This document shows positions 43,065 to 51,459 of a stretch of DNA of 64,000 nucleotides, one piece after another. Within the stretch, counting starts at the first letter, position 1. Each line of letters opens with the position of its first letter. The notes under the pieces were generated by a model. That model was not told where the DNA came from and did no database searches. It saw nothing but the letters and a program-made list of their open reading frames with translations. The translations under genes were made by a program, and so were the position numbers. Source of the DNA: Amycolatopsis anabasis (GTDB taxonomy: Bacteria > Actinomycetota > Actinomycetes > Mycobacteriales > Pseudonocardiaceae); assembly GCF_009765355.1 (NCBI RefSeq), contig NZ_VTHK01000020.1, positions 1-64,000 of the forward strand, written 5' to 3'.

Positions 43065-44366
43065 TCACAACGACTTCTCGGCGAAGAACGGTGTCTTGCC
43101 GGAACCGGTGCGGGCGAACCGGACGGGATCCGCGCGTTCGACCGAGAACCCCCGGAAGGTCGGCAGCGCGAAGAGCCGCCGCAACTGCCAGTCCTGCTGG
43201 AACCGGTGCAGCACCCCATCGGTGGTGAGCGCCGGGGAGACCCGGGACGACACCAGCAGCGTTATCGAAAACCCTTGCGGGGAACGGAGAATCTGGAACT
43301 GGCACTCCGCGGGATCGGTGACCTCTTCGAGGCGGGCCAGCACCGAGTCCCGGGAGATGTCGATGGTGTCGATCATGACCGAGTTGCTGGTGCGCCCGGC
43401 CAGGGTGAGCTGCCGGGTCCGGCTGCCACACCGGCAGCCGCCGCCGCTCAGCGAGCCGACATCGCCGACGTGGTAGCGGAACAGCGGCATCCCGGTGTCG
43501 GTGAGCGCCGAGACGACGATGTCCCCGACCTCGCCCTCGCCGAGGGGCTCACCGGTCTCCTGGTCGACGATCTCCACGATGACCGCGTCCTCGTGGACGT
43601 GGTGGGTGTGCGGATCCTGGTGCCGGCACTGGTATCCGATCGGACCGATCTCGCTGGTGCTGTAGGCGAGGGAACGGACCTCGAGCCTGGGCAGGCGGTC
43701 GGCGAGGAACCGCTCGCGGGATTCGGTGAGCCGCTCGCCCAGGTACAGGAAGTACCGCGGCCGGGCGCCCCCGGGCCGGTCGGCCACCGCCGCGAGCAGT
43801 TCCAGGCCGAACGGGGGGTACGCGAGGATGGTGTCGATCTCGTGGTCCGCCACGAGCTTCGCGAGTTCGTCCACGGGCAGCGTGGAGCCCAAGGGGAACG
43901 CCTGGCCGGACAGCCGCCGGATCACGTCGTGGGCGAACAGGAACGCGCCGTTGAGTTCGGCCGCGCCGAAGCAGTTCGCCCAGCGACGCGGCGGAACGGT
44001 GAACGTGTTCCGCAGGCCCCGGGCCCCGAGGAACGCGACGCGGTCGTCGAATTCCCAGGAATGGTAATGCACCTTGCGCCGTCCCGCGCTGCCGCTGGAC
44101 CGCACCACCACGCCACTGTCCACACTGTCCAGTACCAGATCGTCGGTGTGCGGCGGGCAGGTCTCGCGGACGTCGTCCGAGGTCATCAGCTCGAGCGCGG
44201 GCAGATCGCGGGGTCGCCGCACGTGGCTCAGCCCGGGCCAGCGGCCGGCGGTGCGCGGACTCCCGGTGACCGCGGCCACGGTCCGGGCGAGGTTGGCGTC
44301 CCGCAACGCGTCGATCTGTTCGCGCGTCAGCAGATCCAGATCGTCGACGAGTTCGATCTCGCTCAT
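43065..44366 (-). CDS. PaaK-like adenylate-forming enzyme
   Basis: 433 aa; ATG overlaps the MFS stop. Matches the phenylacetate-CoA-ligase-like branch of the ANL superfamily: VVVRSSGSAGRRKVHYHSWE (P-loop-like A3), YSTSEIGPIGYQC (A5), GEPLGEGEVGDIVVSALTDT and FRYHVGDVG (A7). It should activate a carboxylic acid as the acyl-AMP and pass it to CoA or another thiol. Together with the alpha-oxoamine synthase in the same unit it may supply the acyl thioester for that enzyme. Confidence 0.75.
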   Translation of the reverse strand: MSEIELVDDLDLLTREQIDALRDANLARTVAAVTGSPRTAGRWPGLSHVRRPRDLPALELMTSDDVRETCPPHTDDLVLDSVDSGVVVRSSGSAGRRKVHYHSWEFDDRVAFLGARGLRNTFTVPPRRWANCFGAAELNGAFLFAHDVIRRLSGQAFPLGSTLPVDELAKLVADHEIDTILAYPPFGLELLAAVADRPGGARPRYFLYLGERLTESRERFLADRLPRLEVRSLAYSTSEIGPIGYQCRHQDPHTHHVHEDAVIVEIVDQETGEPLGEGEVGDIVVSALTDTGMPLFRYHVGDVGSLSGGGCRCGSRTRQLTLAGRTSNSVMIDTIDISRDSVLARLEEVTDPAECQFQILRSPQGFSITLLVSSRVSPALTTDGVLHRFQQDWQLRRLFALPTFRGFSVERADPVRFARTGSGKTPFFAEKSL

Positions 44367-45619
44367 GGCGCACCAGCTCCTTCACTGACCGGGGACAAGG
44401 CGTTCCGCCTGCCGTGGCGGAGCAGGACGAATCCGGCGGCGCCGAAGCACACCGCCATGCCGACCGCGAGGAACTGGGCCGAGGTGGCCGCCGCGGGCAG
44501 CGATGTGCCCCCGGCCCGCACCAGGTAACCCGCGGTCATGGTGCCGAAGATCTCGCCGAAGCAGCCCGCGATGACCAGCGCGGAGAACACCGAAGCCTGC
44601 CGCCCGGCCGGTGCCGCGGCCGTCGCGTCGAGCTGGTTCTGCGGCAGGGCAAGGCTTTCCGCGAAGGCGAACAGGACGATTCCGGAGAACACCAGCCAGA
44701 ACGACGCGGAAAAGGCGAGGAACACCCCGGCACCGCAGGCGGTGGCGACCATCGCGTAGACCCCGGGCCGTCCGAGCCTCGCGAACACCGGGAGCAGGCA
44801 CAGCTCCAGCACCAGCGCGGCCAGCGGCTCCAGGCTGAGGAAGAACTCGCGGTACCCGGCGAGCCCGGGAACCACGTGGTCGTACAGCAGGAAGCTGGTC
44901 ATCATGAAGTCCATGCCGAAATAGATCCCGAAGGCGTAGACCAGGACCGGCAGGACCGGGGGCCGCACGCAGACCAGCAGGCCGTCGCGCAGCCGGGTGC
45001 GGACGCGTTCCGCGCGGACCGGGGGCGCCGCCTTCGAGGTCAGCACCACCGCGAGCCCGGCGGTCAGCTCGGCCACCGCGACGATCACCAGGAACGCGCG
45101 GGCCCAGCCGAACGACACCACGCCGCGGCTGATCACCGGCCCCAGCACGAACGCGGCGTTCATGGCCACGAAGAAGACCTGGAAGACCTTCGACCGGTGG
45201 GCGGGCGCGGCCGCGTCGGCCAGCAGAGTGCGCAGCGTCGGCCGCACGACCCCCGCGCCCATCCCGCCGAGGACCGCGAACACGTACAGCCCCGGCGCCG
45301 CGGTCGTCACGAACAGGGCCAGGAACCCGGCGAGGTTGAAGATCGCGGCGAGGAGCAACCGCCCGGCGTTGCCCAGCCGGGCGAGCAGCGCCGGGGTCGC
45401 ACTGGTGACGACCATGGCGACCGTCAGCCGGATCGACAGGGCGAGCGAGAACTCCGCCGCGGCCACGGTCCGGCCGCCGATCACCGCGACCGGCAGCAGC
45501 GTCGCGATGATGAGGTAGTCGACGTTCGTGACGAAGGTCAGGTAGATCCCCGCCACGACCGACCGGAGGTTGCTCTTTTCCTGCTCGCGGGTGTTCGGGA
45601 TCGCCACCTCCCCGATCAC
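44363..45619 (-). CDS. MFS transporter, 12 TMS
   Basis: 418 aa from GTG 45619, overlapping the stop of the oxoamine synthase. Twelve hydrophobic segments in two groups of six; loop motif GGMGAGVVRPTLRTLLADAA after TM4. Probably a product exporter or self-resistance pump of the cluster. Confidence 0.8.
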   Translation of the reverse strand: MIGEVAIPNTREQEKSNLRSVVAGIYLTFVTNVDYLIIATLLPVAVIGGRTVAAAEFSLALSIRLTVAMVVTSATPALLARLGNAGRLLLAAIFNLAGFLALFVTTAAPGLYVFAVLGGMGAGVVRPTLRTLLADAAAPAHRSKVFQVFFVAMNAAFVLGPVISRGVVSFGWARAFLVIVAVAELTAGLAVVLTSKAAPPVRAERVRTRLRDGLLVCVRPPVLPVLVYAFGIYFGMDFMMTSFLLYDHVVPGLAGYREFFLSLEPLAALVLELCLLPVFARLGRPGVYAMVATACGAGVFLAFSASFWLVFSGIVLFAFAESLALPQNQLDATAAAPAGRQASVFSALVIAGCFGEIFGTMTAGYLVRAGGTSLPAAATSAQFLAVGMAVCFGAAGFVLLRHGRRNALSPVSEGAGAP

Positions 45620-46860
45620 GCCGTGGGCCGCAGGTCGCGGGCGGCCGCGTCGATGTGTTCCTCGGTGTGCAGCGCCGACAGCGCGAACCGGATGAGCCCG
45701 GTGCCCCGCGCGACGGTCGGGTAGAACGCCGGGGTGACCAGGATCCCGGCCCGCCGGAGCCGCGCCGCGGTTTCCAGCGCCTCCTCCTCGGTGGCGAAGA
45801 GCGCACCCCGGATCGGTGACCGCAGCCCGGCGTTGACCAGGGCCCCGCCGGTACGCGCGTCGAACCGGGACACGTTGCGCCACAAGCGGTCCTGCAGACC
45901 CGCCAGGCCACCGCGCACGTGCAGCCGGGCCGACGCCAGGCACGCGCCGACCATCGGCAGCGCGATCGGCCCGCCGAAGATCAGCGGATTGCCGAACCGC
46001 CGGACCACCCGGGAGTCGGCCTCGTCGGCGAGCGCGCCGAATCCCCCGGCGCAGCCGAACGCCTTGGACAGCGAACCGGCCAGGATGACCTGGCGCGGCA
46101 GCGTTCTGCCGAATTCCTCGAAGGCGTAGCCCCCGCCCTGCGGCCCGGTGATGGAAATGCCGTGCGCGTCGTCGACGTAGAGGTACCCGCCGTGCACCTC
46201 CGCCAGGTCGAGCAGCACCTTGATGTCGATCAGCCCGCCCATCGAACCGACCCCGTCGACCAGGATGATCGGGGTCCGGCCCGCCGACCGCGCGCGCTCC
46301 AACCGGTCCACGAACACTTCGATCTCGTCCACGCTGAACCGGTCGACCTCGCCGATCTGCTGCAGAATCCCCCGGAGCACCTGGATCGACGCGTGGGCCG
46401 TGCGTTCGACGAAGAAGGTGACCCCGGCGCCGGAGACCGGATAACTCGGCAGCGTGCCGGAGCCGAGCAGCGGCAGGACACTCAGGTGCACATTCGAGAC
46501 CGAGGTGAAACAGGTGACCGAATTCCCCCGGTAGATCTCCCCCAGGATTGATTCGAGCTCGTCGAGTTCGGCGGGCCGCATGCGGGTACGCGCCGAGGCG
46601 AAATGCACACCGGTCCGGCGCAGGGTGCGTTCCGCCGCGGCGATGATCTCCGAATGCGTCTCCAGGCCCAGATATGAGCACGAGGTGAACTCGACCGCCT
46701 CGGTTCCGTCGGCCAGGACGACGGTCTTACCGTTCCGTTTCACGAAAACGTGGCCGGTCAGACCGTGCTCGAACGCCCTGGTCAGCGCATCCGTGGTCCG
46801 ATCGACCCGCGACCGGACCCAGTTGGTCCCGGGCTCTTCCTTTTGCGTAAGCACCAGCAT
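45616..46860 (-). CDS. alpha-oxoamine synthase (BioF/KBL-like)
   Basis: 414 aa from ATG 46860. PLP-dependent fold I enzyme of the AONS/KBL/ALAS group: DDAHG at 230-234 and PLP-binding Lys266 in GSLSKAFG. These enzymes join an amino acid to an acyl thioester with loss of CO2 (or cleave the reverse), giving an alpha-aminoketone. It heads the second unit of the cluster, divergent from the regulator, and is followed by an adenylating enzyme that could provide the thioester. It is not linked to biotin or heme genes. Confidence 0.82.
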   Translation of the reverse strand: MLVLTQKEEPGTNWVRSRVDRTTDALTRAFEHGLTGHVFVKRNGKTVVLADGTEAVEFTSCSYLGLETHSEIIAAAERTLRRTGVHFASARTRMRPAELDELESILGEIYRGNSVTCFTSVSNVHLSVLPLLGSGTLPSYPVSGAGVTFFVERTAHASIQVLRGILQQIGEVDRFSVDEIEVFVDRLERARSAGRTPIILVDGVGSMGGLIDIKVLLDLAEVHGGYLYVDDAHGISITGPQGGGYAFEEFGRTLPRQVILAGSLSKAFGCAGGFGALADEADSRVVRRFGNPLIFGGPIALPMVGACLASARLHVRGGLAGLQDRLWRNVSRFDARTGGALVNAGLRSPIRGALFATEEEALETAARLRRAGILVTPAFYPTVARGTGLIRFALSALHTEEHIDAAARDLRPTA

Positions 46861-47184
46861 TCCTCCCCCAGTAGTGCTTCTTTTCCATCATTACGCATCG
46901 GGCAGGTCCTGGCCACCGTTTGCGCGACGACGCAAACCGTCTGGTTCCGCCGATGATCGCCGATTCCCGCACCGCGCTTCTCCCGGCGGCTCCGGGCCGG
47001 ATCCGCTATGCGTCCCCGCGGCGGTTGTCCGCCAACCGGCGTACCCGCAATGGTACGACCGCGTGCATTGCACGGGTGCCCCGAAATTCGCCCGAAAGGT
47101 CACGGCGGTGCGGGATGATAGCGAGCAAAGTCGGAACAGATGGACGGTGTTGACGCCGACGGGATTTCCGGACCAGGGGCGGCG
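46861..47184. promoter_or_regulatory. divergent promoter region of the cluster
   Basis: 324 bp between oxoamine synthase (-) and regulator (+). Holds two palindromes: GTTTGCG-N6-CGCAAAC (46918-46937) and CGTGCA-T-TGCACG (47062-47074). Both are good operator candidates for the winged-helix regulator. Confidence 0.6.
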
Positions 47185-48189
47185 ATGCTTCGGATTCACT
47201 TCACGACCAAGGATTTGTCCGGTACCACGCTGGCATCCGGATTCGATCCGCTGTGGGAAACGCTGTTCAGCGTCCATCTGCTCGCGGAACGCGACGACAC
47301 GCTGGTGTTCGGTGAATGGCGCCGGCGGGCGCGCGCCGGCGCTGCGGAGCGGCTGCGCCTGCTGCGGGAACTCGCGCCGCCGCGCGGTTATTCCGCGGAT
47401 TTCCTCACTCCTGGCCGCGGTGGCGGAGCGGAGCTGGACGAACTGGTCGAGCGGCTGGTGTGCACGCCGGTCCGGCGGCTGCGCCACGATCTGGCCCGCC
47501 TGGCCCGGCAGCAGCCCGCGACCGTGTGGACGCGGCAGCTCGGCGAGGGCGATCCGGCGGCACTGCGCCTGCTCGGGGACGCGGTGGCGAGTTACTACCG
47601 CACTTGCCTGGCGCCACACCACGATCGCCTGCGCGAGCAGGTCCGGGCCGATCGGAACCGGCGCGGCGAAGCCCTGCTCACCGGCGGGGTCGATCGCCTG
47701 CTGAGCGGTCTGCACCCACGCACCCGGTGGTGTCCGCCGGTGCTGCGGGTCCTCGACTACGCCGAGGATCGCGACCTGTACCTGAACGGGCGCGGGCTGG
47801 TGCTGCTGCCGTCGGTGTTCTGCCGCCACCACCCGATCGCGCTCGCCGACGAAACACTCGATCCCCTGCTCGCCTACCCGGTCTCCCCCGGGATCGGCTG
47901 GCTGGCGCCGGTGGAACACGCCGACGGCCGGACCCGGCTGACCGCGTTGCTCGGCGCCGCTCGCGCGGCCACGCTGGAGGCCAGCGCGTCGGCCTGCAGC
48001 ACCACGCAGCTCGCCGGCCGGGCCGGGCTTTCGCTGTCCAGCGCGAGCCGGCACGCGTCCGTGCTCCGGGACGCGGGGCTGATCACCACCCAGCGCGACG
48101 GCGGCACCGTGGTCCACCAGGTCACCGCGCTGGGGCTCGCGCTGCTCAACGGTAGTTCACACCGAAGCCAGGGACAGCGTGCCGAGTGA
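47185..48189 (+). CDS. ArsR-like winged-helix regulator
   Basis: 334 aa from ATG 47185. The N-terminal 250 residues are a DUF5937-like helical domain (LASGFDPLWETLFSVHLLAE, HPRTRWCPPVLRVLDYAEDR). The C-terminal HTH is ArsR type (STTQLAGRAGLSLSSASRHA, SVLRDAGLITTQRDGGTVVH). No metal-binding CxC is seen. Cluster-situated; its 3' end overlaps the end of the convergent EamA gene by 33 nt. Confidence 0.75.
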   Translation: MLRIHFTTKDLSGTTLASGFDPLWETLFSVHLLAERDDTLVFGEWRRRARAGAAERLRLLRELAPPRGYSADFLTPGRGGGAELDELVERLVCTPVRRLRHDLARLARQQPATVWTRQLGEGDPAALRLLGDAVASYYRTCLAPHHDRLREQVRADRNRRGEALLTGGVDRLLSGLHPRTRWCPPVLRVLDYAEDRDLYLNGRGLVLLPSVFCRHHPIALADETLDPLLAYPVSPGIGWLAPVEHADGRTRLTALLGAARAATLEASASACSTTQLAGRAGLSLSSASRHASVLRDAGLITTQRDGGTVVHQVTALGLALLNGSSHRSQGQRAE

Positions 48190-49008
48190 GACCATTGCCA
48201 GCAGCGCGCCGGAGACCTGCCAGCCGTTCATCCGCTCCCGCAACACCGTGCGCGCGAGCACCACCGTGGCGGCCGGGTACATCGCGGTGATCACCGCCGA
48301 CACCGAAAGCAGGCCGCTGCGCGCGGCGAGCAGGAACAACGCGTTGCCGGTCATATCGAGCACCCCGGCGGCGACCGCGGTCCCGACGGCCGGACGCGGC
48401 AGGCGGACCGGCACCCGGCGGAGTGCGAGCAGCCCGCCGAACGCGACCAGCGAGGTGATCCGGGTGGCGAGCAGCGGCGCCATCCCCGATCCCGGCGATG
48501 TTCGGTGCAGCAGCACGAAGAACGCGCCCAGCCCGACCCCCGCGGCCAGCGCGATGCCGATCGCCTGCCGGGTCACCGCCCCGCCCGCACCGGGCTCCGG
48601 CCGTTCCCGGCTGATCAGCACGATCGCCAGCAGCCCGGTCGCGAGCCCGGCCACGGCCAGCGCGGACGGCCGCTCGCCCCCGGCCACGCCCGCCACCACC
48701 GGCACGACCGCCACGCAGACCGCGGTGAACGGCGCGATCACGGTCATCGGGCCGAGCGCCAGCGCCCGGTACAGCGCCATCATGCTGAAGGTCGCGACCG
48801 CGCCGGCCGCGGCGCCCCACAGGTAGTCGGCCCCGGCAGCGTGCTGCCCCGGCAGCGCCCACAACGCGATCACCAGCGGGCAGAGGCTGGCGAGCTGCGA
48901 GGCGAACAGGACCGGCAACACGTGCGCGCGGCGCGTGGCGAACCCGCCGAAGAAATCGGAAGCGCCGTAGGTGAGCGCGCCCGCCGCGGCGAACAGGACG
49001 CTGATCAT
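48157..49008 (-). CDS. EamA/DMT-family exporter
   Basis: 283 aa, ATG 49008 overlapping the amidotransferase stop. Ten predicted membrane helices in two EamA repeats (ALTYGASDFFGGFATRRAHV, then FFVLLHRTSPGSG, TGNALFLLAARSGLLSVSAV). Drug/metabolite exporter, last gene of the main biosynthetic operon; likely exports the product or an intermediate. Confidence 0.85.
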   Translation of the reverse strand: MISVLFAAAGALTYGASDFFGGFATRRAHVLPVLFASQLASLCPLVIALWALPGQHAAGADYLWGAAAGAVATFSMMALYRALALGPMTVIAPFTAVCVAVVPVVAGVAGGERPSALAVAGLATGLLAIVLISRERPEPGAGGAVTRQAIGIALAAGVGLGAFFVLLHRTSPGSGMAPLLATRITSLVAFGGLLALRRVPVRLPRPAVGTAVAAGVLDMTGNALFLLAARSGLLSVSAVITAMYPAATVVLARTVLRERMNGWQVSGALLAMVSLGTLSLASV

Positions 49009-49604
49009 CGGCCCGCGCCCTCGTCGCCGCGGCGGGCGCGGTCCAGGAAGTTCCGGAAGATTCGCTTGCCATCCCGGCGGAACTCCAGGTGCGCCTGCAT
49101 GCCGTAGAGCGCGCGGCGACGGTGCCGGATGCCCTCGACCCGGCACGTCCCGGACGTGGCGGTGAGGGCGAACCCCGGCGGCACCGCGACGAGACCGTAC
49201 ACGTGGCGCTGGAAGAGGCGCACCTCGCCGGGCAGCCCGGAGAACAGCTCGACCCCGGGCAGCAGCGTCACCGGGCTCCCGCCGACGACCGCCGGTCCCC
49301 GGCCGAGGCCGACGCCATACGCCCGGCCGATCAGGTGCAGCCCGCCGCAGATCCCGAGCACCGGCACGGTGGCCGCGCGGATCAGCTCGAGTTCCGCTTC
49401 GTAGCCGGGTTCCCACGCGGGGACGTCGGTGCCGGTGAGCACGATCGCCGCGAACTCGCGGCCGTTCCGGGGAATCTCCCGGTGCGGCACGACCTCCGGC
49501 CACCAGCCGGACTCGTGCACCAGCTCGGCGATCCGCCGGGTGGACAGGCTGCCGTTGTCCACGACCAACGCCCGCGGACTCGTGGTCGCTCCTGGGCGGC
49601 TCAT
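49005..49604 (-). CDS. class I glutamine amidotransferase
   Basis: 199 aa, ATG overlapping the epimerase stop. Catalytic triad visible: Cys86 (LGICGGLH), His172 and Glu174 (MQAHLEF). Standalone glutaminase subunit, like those partnering GMP synthase or hisH: it releases ammonia for a separate synthetase. The nearest synthetase in the operon is the ATP-grasp ligase two genes away; amide or amidine formation on the product is a reasonable guess. Confidence 0.82.
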   Translation of the reverse strand: MSRPGATTSPRALVVDNGSLSTRRIAELVHESGWWPEVVPHREIPRNGREFAAIVLTGTDVPAWEPGYEAELELIRAATVPVLGICGGLHLIGRAYGVGLGRGPAVVGGSPVTLLPGVELFSGLPGEVRLFQRHVYGLVAVPPGFALTATSGTCRVEGIRHRRRALYGMQAHLEFRRDGKRIFRNFLDRARRGDEGAGR

Positions 49605-50371
49605 TCCGCGCACACCGTGCCACTCGCGATGATCCGCACCGCGCCGCACATCGACACCGTCCGGGTCGCCGCGGACCAGCCCACCACGATCCGCCCGCCA
49701 GGCTGCCGGACGACTGTCTGTTCGGGCCAGCCCGGCAGGCTCGCGACCGCGGCGATGCACGCCGCCGCCGCGCCGGTGCAGCAGCCCGCCGTGGTGCCGA
49801 CGCCACGCTCCCACGGGACGACCTCGAGCACCCCGCGCCGTACGGGCGCGGCGAACATCACGTTGGTGCCGCCGGGCCAGCTTTCCTGCGCCGAGCGGCC
49901 GTCCGGATCCGCCTGGAACTCCGGATCGAGCGGGCGGAACTCGACCCGGTGCTGGGTGCCGAGCTCGAGCTGCAGCACTCCCGCCGCGGGCCGGGCCACG
50001 ATCGGTTCGCCGGGCAGCCGCAGGGTTCCGGTGAACACCAGCCGGTCGGGATCGTCGAGGCGGTGGACGAGGTCGCCGCCCGCGCTGTGCACGACCACCG
50101 GCCGCCCCGGGTCGGCGCGGCCGGTGCGGACCGCCAGCGCGGCGAGGCACCGGGCGCCGTTGCCGCACATCGGCGCCTCGGTGCCGTCGGGGTTGAACAC
50201 CCGCATCCCGACCGAGCCCTCGTCCCGCCAGTCGGCCACCAGCACCCCGTCGCCGCCGAGGCCGCGCGCTGGATCCACCACCCGGGGCAGCAGACCCGGC
50301 ACCACCGACGCGTCCTCCACCACGACGTAGGAATTCCCCTCGGCGTACACCTTCCAGAACGCGGCGTTCAT
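49601..50371 (-). CDS. DapF-like epimerase
   Basis: 256 aa. Two active-site cysteines are kept: Cys69 in MCGNGARC and Cys197 in TTAGCCTG, so two-base racemisation is possible. The usual GxGET motif reads G190-V-G-T-T: the Glu that helps hold the substrate amino group is Thr193. The change points to a substrate other than LL-diaminopimelate. DapF for cell-wall synthesis is expected elsewhere in the genome. Both ends overlap neighbours by 4 nt. Confidence 0.82.
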   Translation of the reverse strand: MNAAFWKVYAEGNSYVVVEDASVVPGLLPRVVDPARGLGGDGVLVADWRDEGSVGMRVFNPDGTEAPMCGNGARCLAALAVRTGRADPGRPVVVHSAGGDLVHRLDDPDRLVFTGTLRLPGEPIVARPAAGVLQLELGTQHRVEFRPLDPEFQADPDGRSAQESWPGGTNVMFAAPVRRGVLEVVPWERGVGTTAGCCTGAAAACIAAVASLPGWPEQTVVRQPGGRIVVGWSAATRTVSMCGAVRIIASGTVCAE

Positions 50372-51459
50372 CGGTCCAGGAACCCGTCGATCCGGGCGAG
50401 CCCGGCCTCCAGCTGGGAGGTCGCGAACCCCATCCGGAGGTGGCCTTCGGTGTCGTAGCAGTCGCTGCCCGGCGCGAGCAGCACCCCGGTCCGTTCGACG
50501 AGCTCCACGCAGAACTCCCGCGTCGGCGTGCCGCCGAGCAGGCGCGGGAACACCAGCCCGCCACCGGCCGGCGGGACGAGCTCGAACCGGTCCTGCCACC
50601 GTTCGAACCAGTCGAGCGTGGTGCGCAGGCCGCGGCGCACCAGTTCGTGCGTGCGCGCGAGGACGCGGTCCCGGGCCCGCAGGACCGCCACCGCCCAGGC
50701 CTGGTCGAGCGATCCCGGGTTCAGCGAGGTGTACTTGCGGTACTGCCGGGCCCGCACCACCAGGTCCTCGTCGGCGACCAGCCAGCCGATGCGCAGGCCC
50801 GGCAACCCGTAGGCCTTGCTCAGCCCGCCGACCACGGACAGCGCCGGATTCGGTTGCCACGCGGTCGGTTCGGCGTCCTCGCGCATCTCCCGGAACACCT
50901 CGTCCACCAGCAGGTGGACTCCCCGATCGCCCAGCGTCGCGGCCAGTTCCGCGAGTTCGCCCGCCGGAACCCGTTGTCCCGTGGGATTGTGCGGGCTGTT
51001 GATCAGTACCAGGCGGGTCCGCTCGGTCACCGCGTCCAGGATGCGGCCGGAGTCGATGCGGAAACCGTCGGCCGCCGCCAGCGGCACCAGCCGGAGCCGC
51101 CCACCGGCCGCGGTGACGTACTCGTGCAGCGGCTGGTAACCCGGCCACAGGCACACCGCCTCGTCGCCCGGTTCCACGAGCAGGTTGACCAGGATCAGCA
51201 GGGCCTCGATCGCGCCGACCGTCACGAGCACGTTCTCCGCGCGCGCCGACGGGTACTGGGCGGCGATGACCTCGCGCAGCTCGCGGTACCCGGCCGAGGG
51301 CGTGTACCCGACCTCGTGCCCGGGCTCCGGCCCCGGCCCGGCGAGCTCGGTCAGCTCGCGGTAGGTCAGCGGTTCGACGCCGCTCAGCGCGAGCATGTAC
51401 TCGCAGTGGAATTCGTAGTTTTCGAAGAACTCCTCCTGCCGGAAGACGTTCATCCTCAT
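50368..51459 (-). CDS. class I/II aminotransferase
   Basis: 363 aa from ATG 51459, overlapping the ligase stop (ATG 51453 also possible). Fold-type I PLP enzyme: NSPHNPTG, VDEVFRE and Lys215 in GGLSKAYGLPGLRIG. Resembles aspartate-aminotransferase-family enzymes of secondary metabolism. It may be an aminotransferase or a decarboxylase/lyase variant. One of two such enzymes in the operon. Confidence 0.82.
   Translation of the reverse strand: MRMNVFRQEEFFENYEFHCEYMLALSGVEPLTYRELTELAGPGPEPGHEVGYTPSAGYRELREVIAAQYPSARAENVLVTVGAIEALLILVNLLVEPGDEAVCLWPGYQPLHEYVTAAGGRLRLVPLAAADGFRIDSGRILDAVTERTRLVLINSPHNPTGQRVPAGELAELAATLGDRGVHLLVDEVFREMREDAEPTAWQPNPALSVVGGLSKAYGLPGLRIGWLVADEDLVVRARQYRKYTSLNPGSLDQAWAVAVLRARDRVLARTHELVRRGLRTTLDWFERWQDRFELVPPAGGGLVFPRLLGGTPTREFCVELVERTGVLLAPGSDCYDTEGHLRMGFATSQLEAGLARIDGFLDR

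Noticed and set aside
44363..46681. 772-codon minus frame spanning MFS and oxoamine synthase, as a possible fusion
   Set aside because: Only the last 418 residues are MFS; the upstream part is a wrong-frame reading of the oxoamine synthase, whose own frame is intact.
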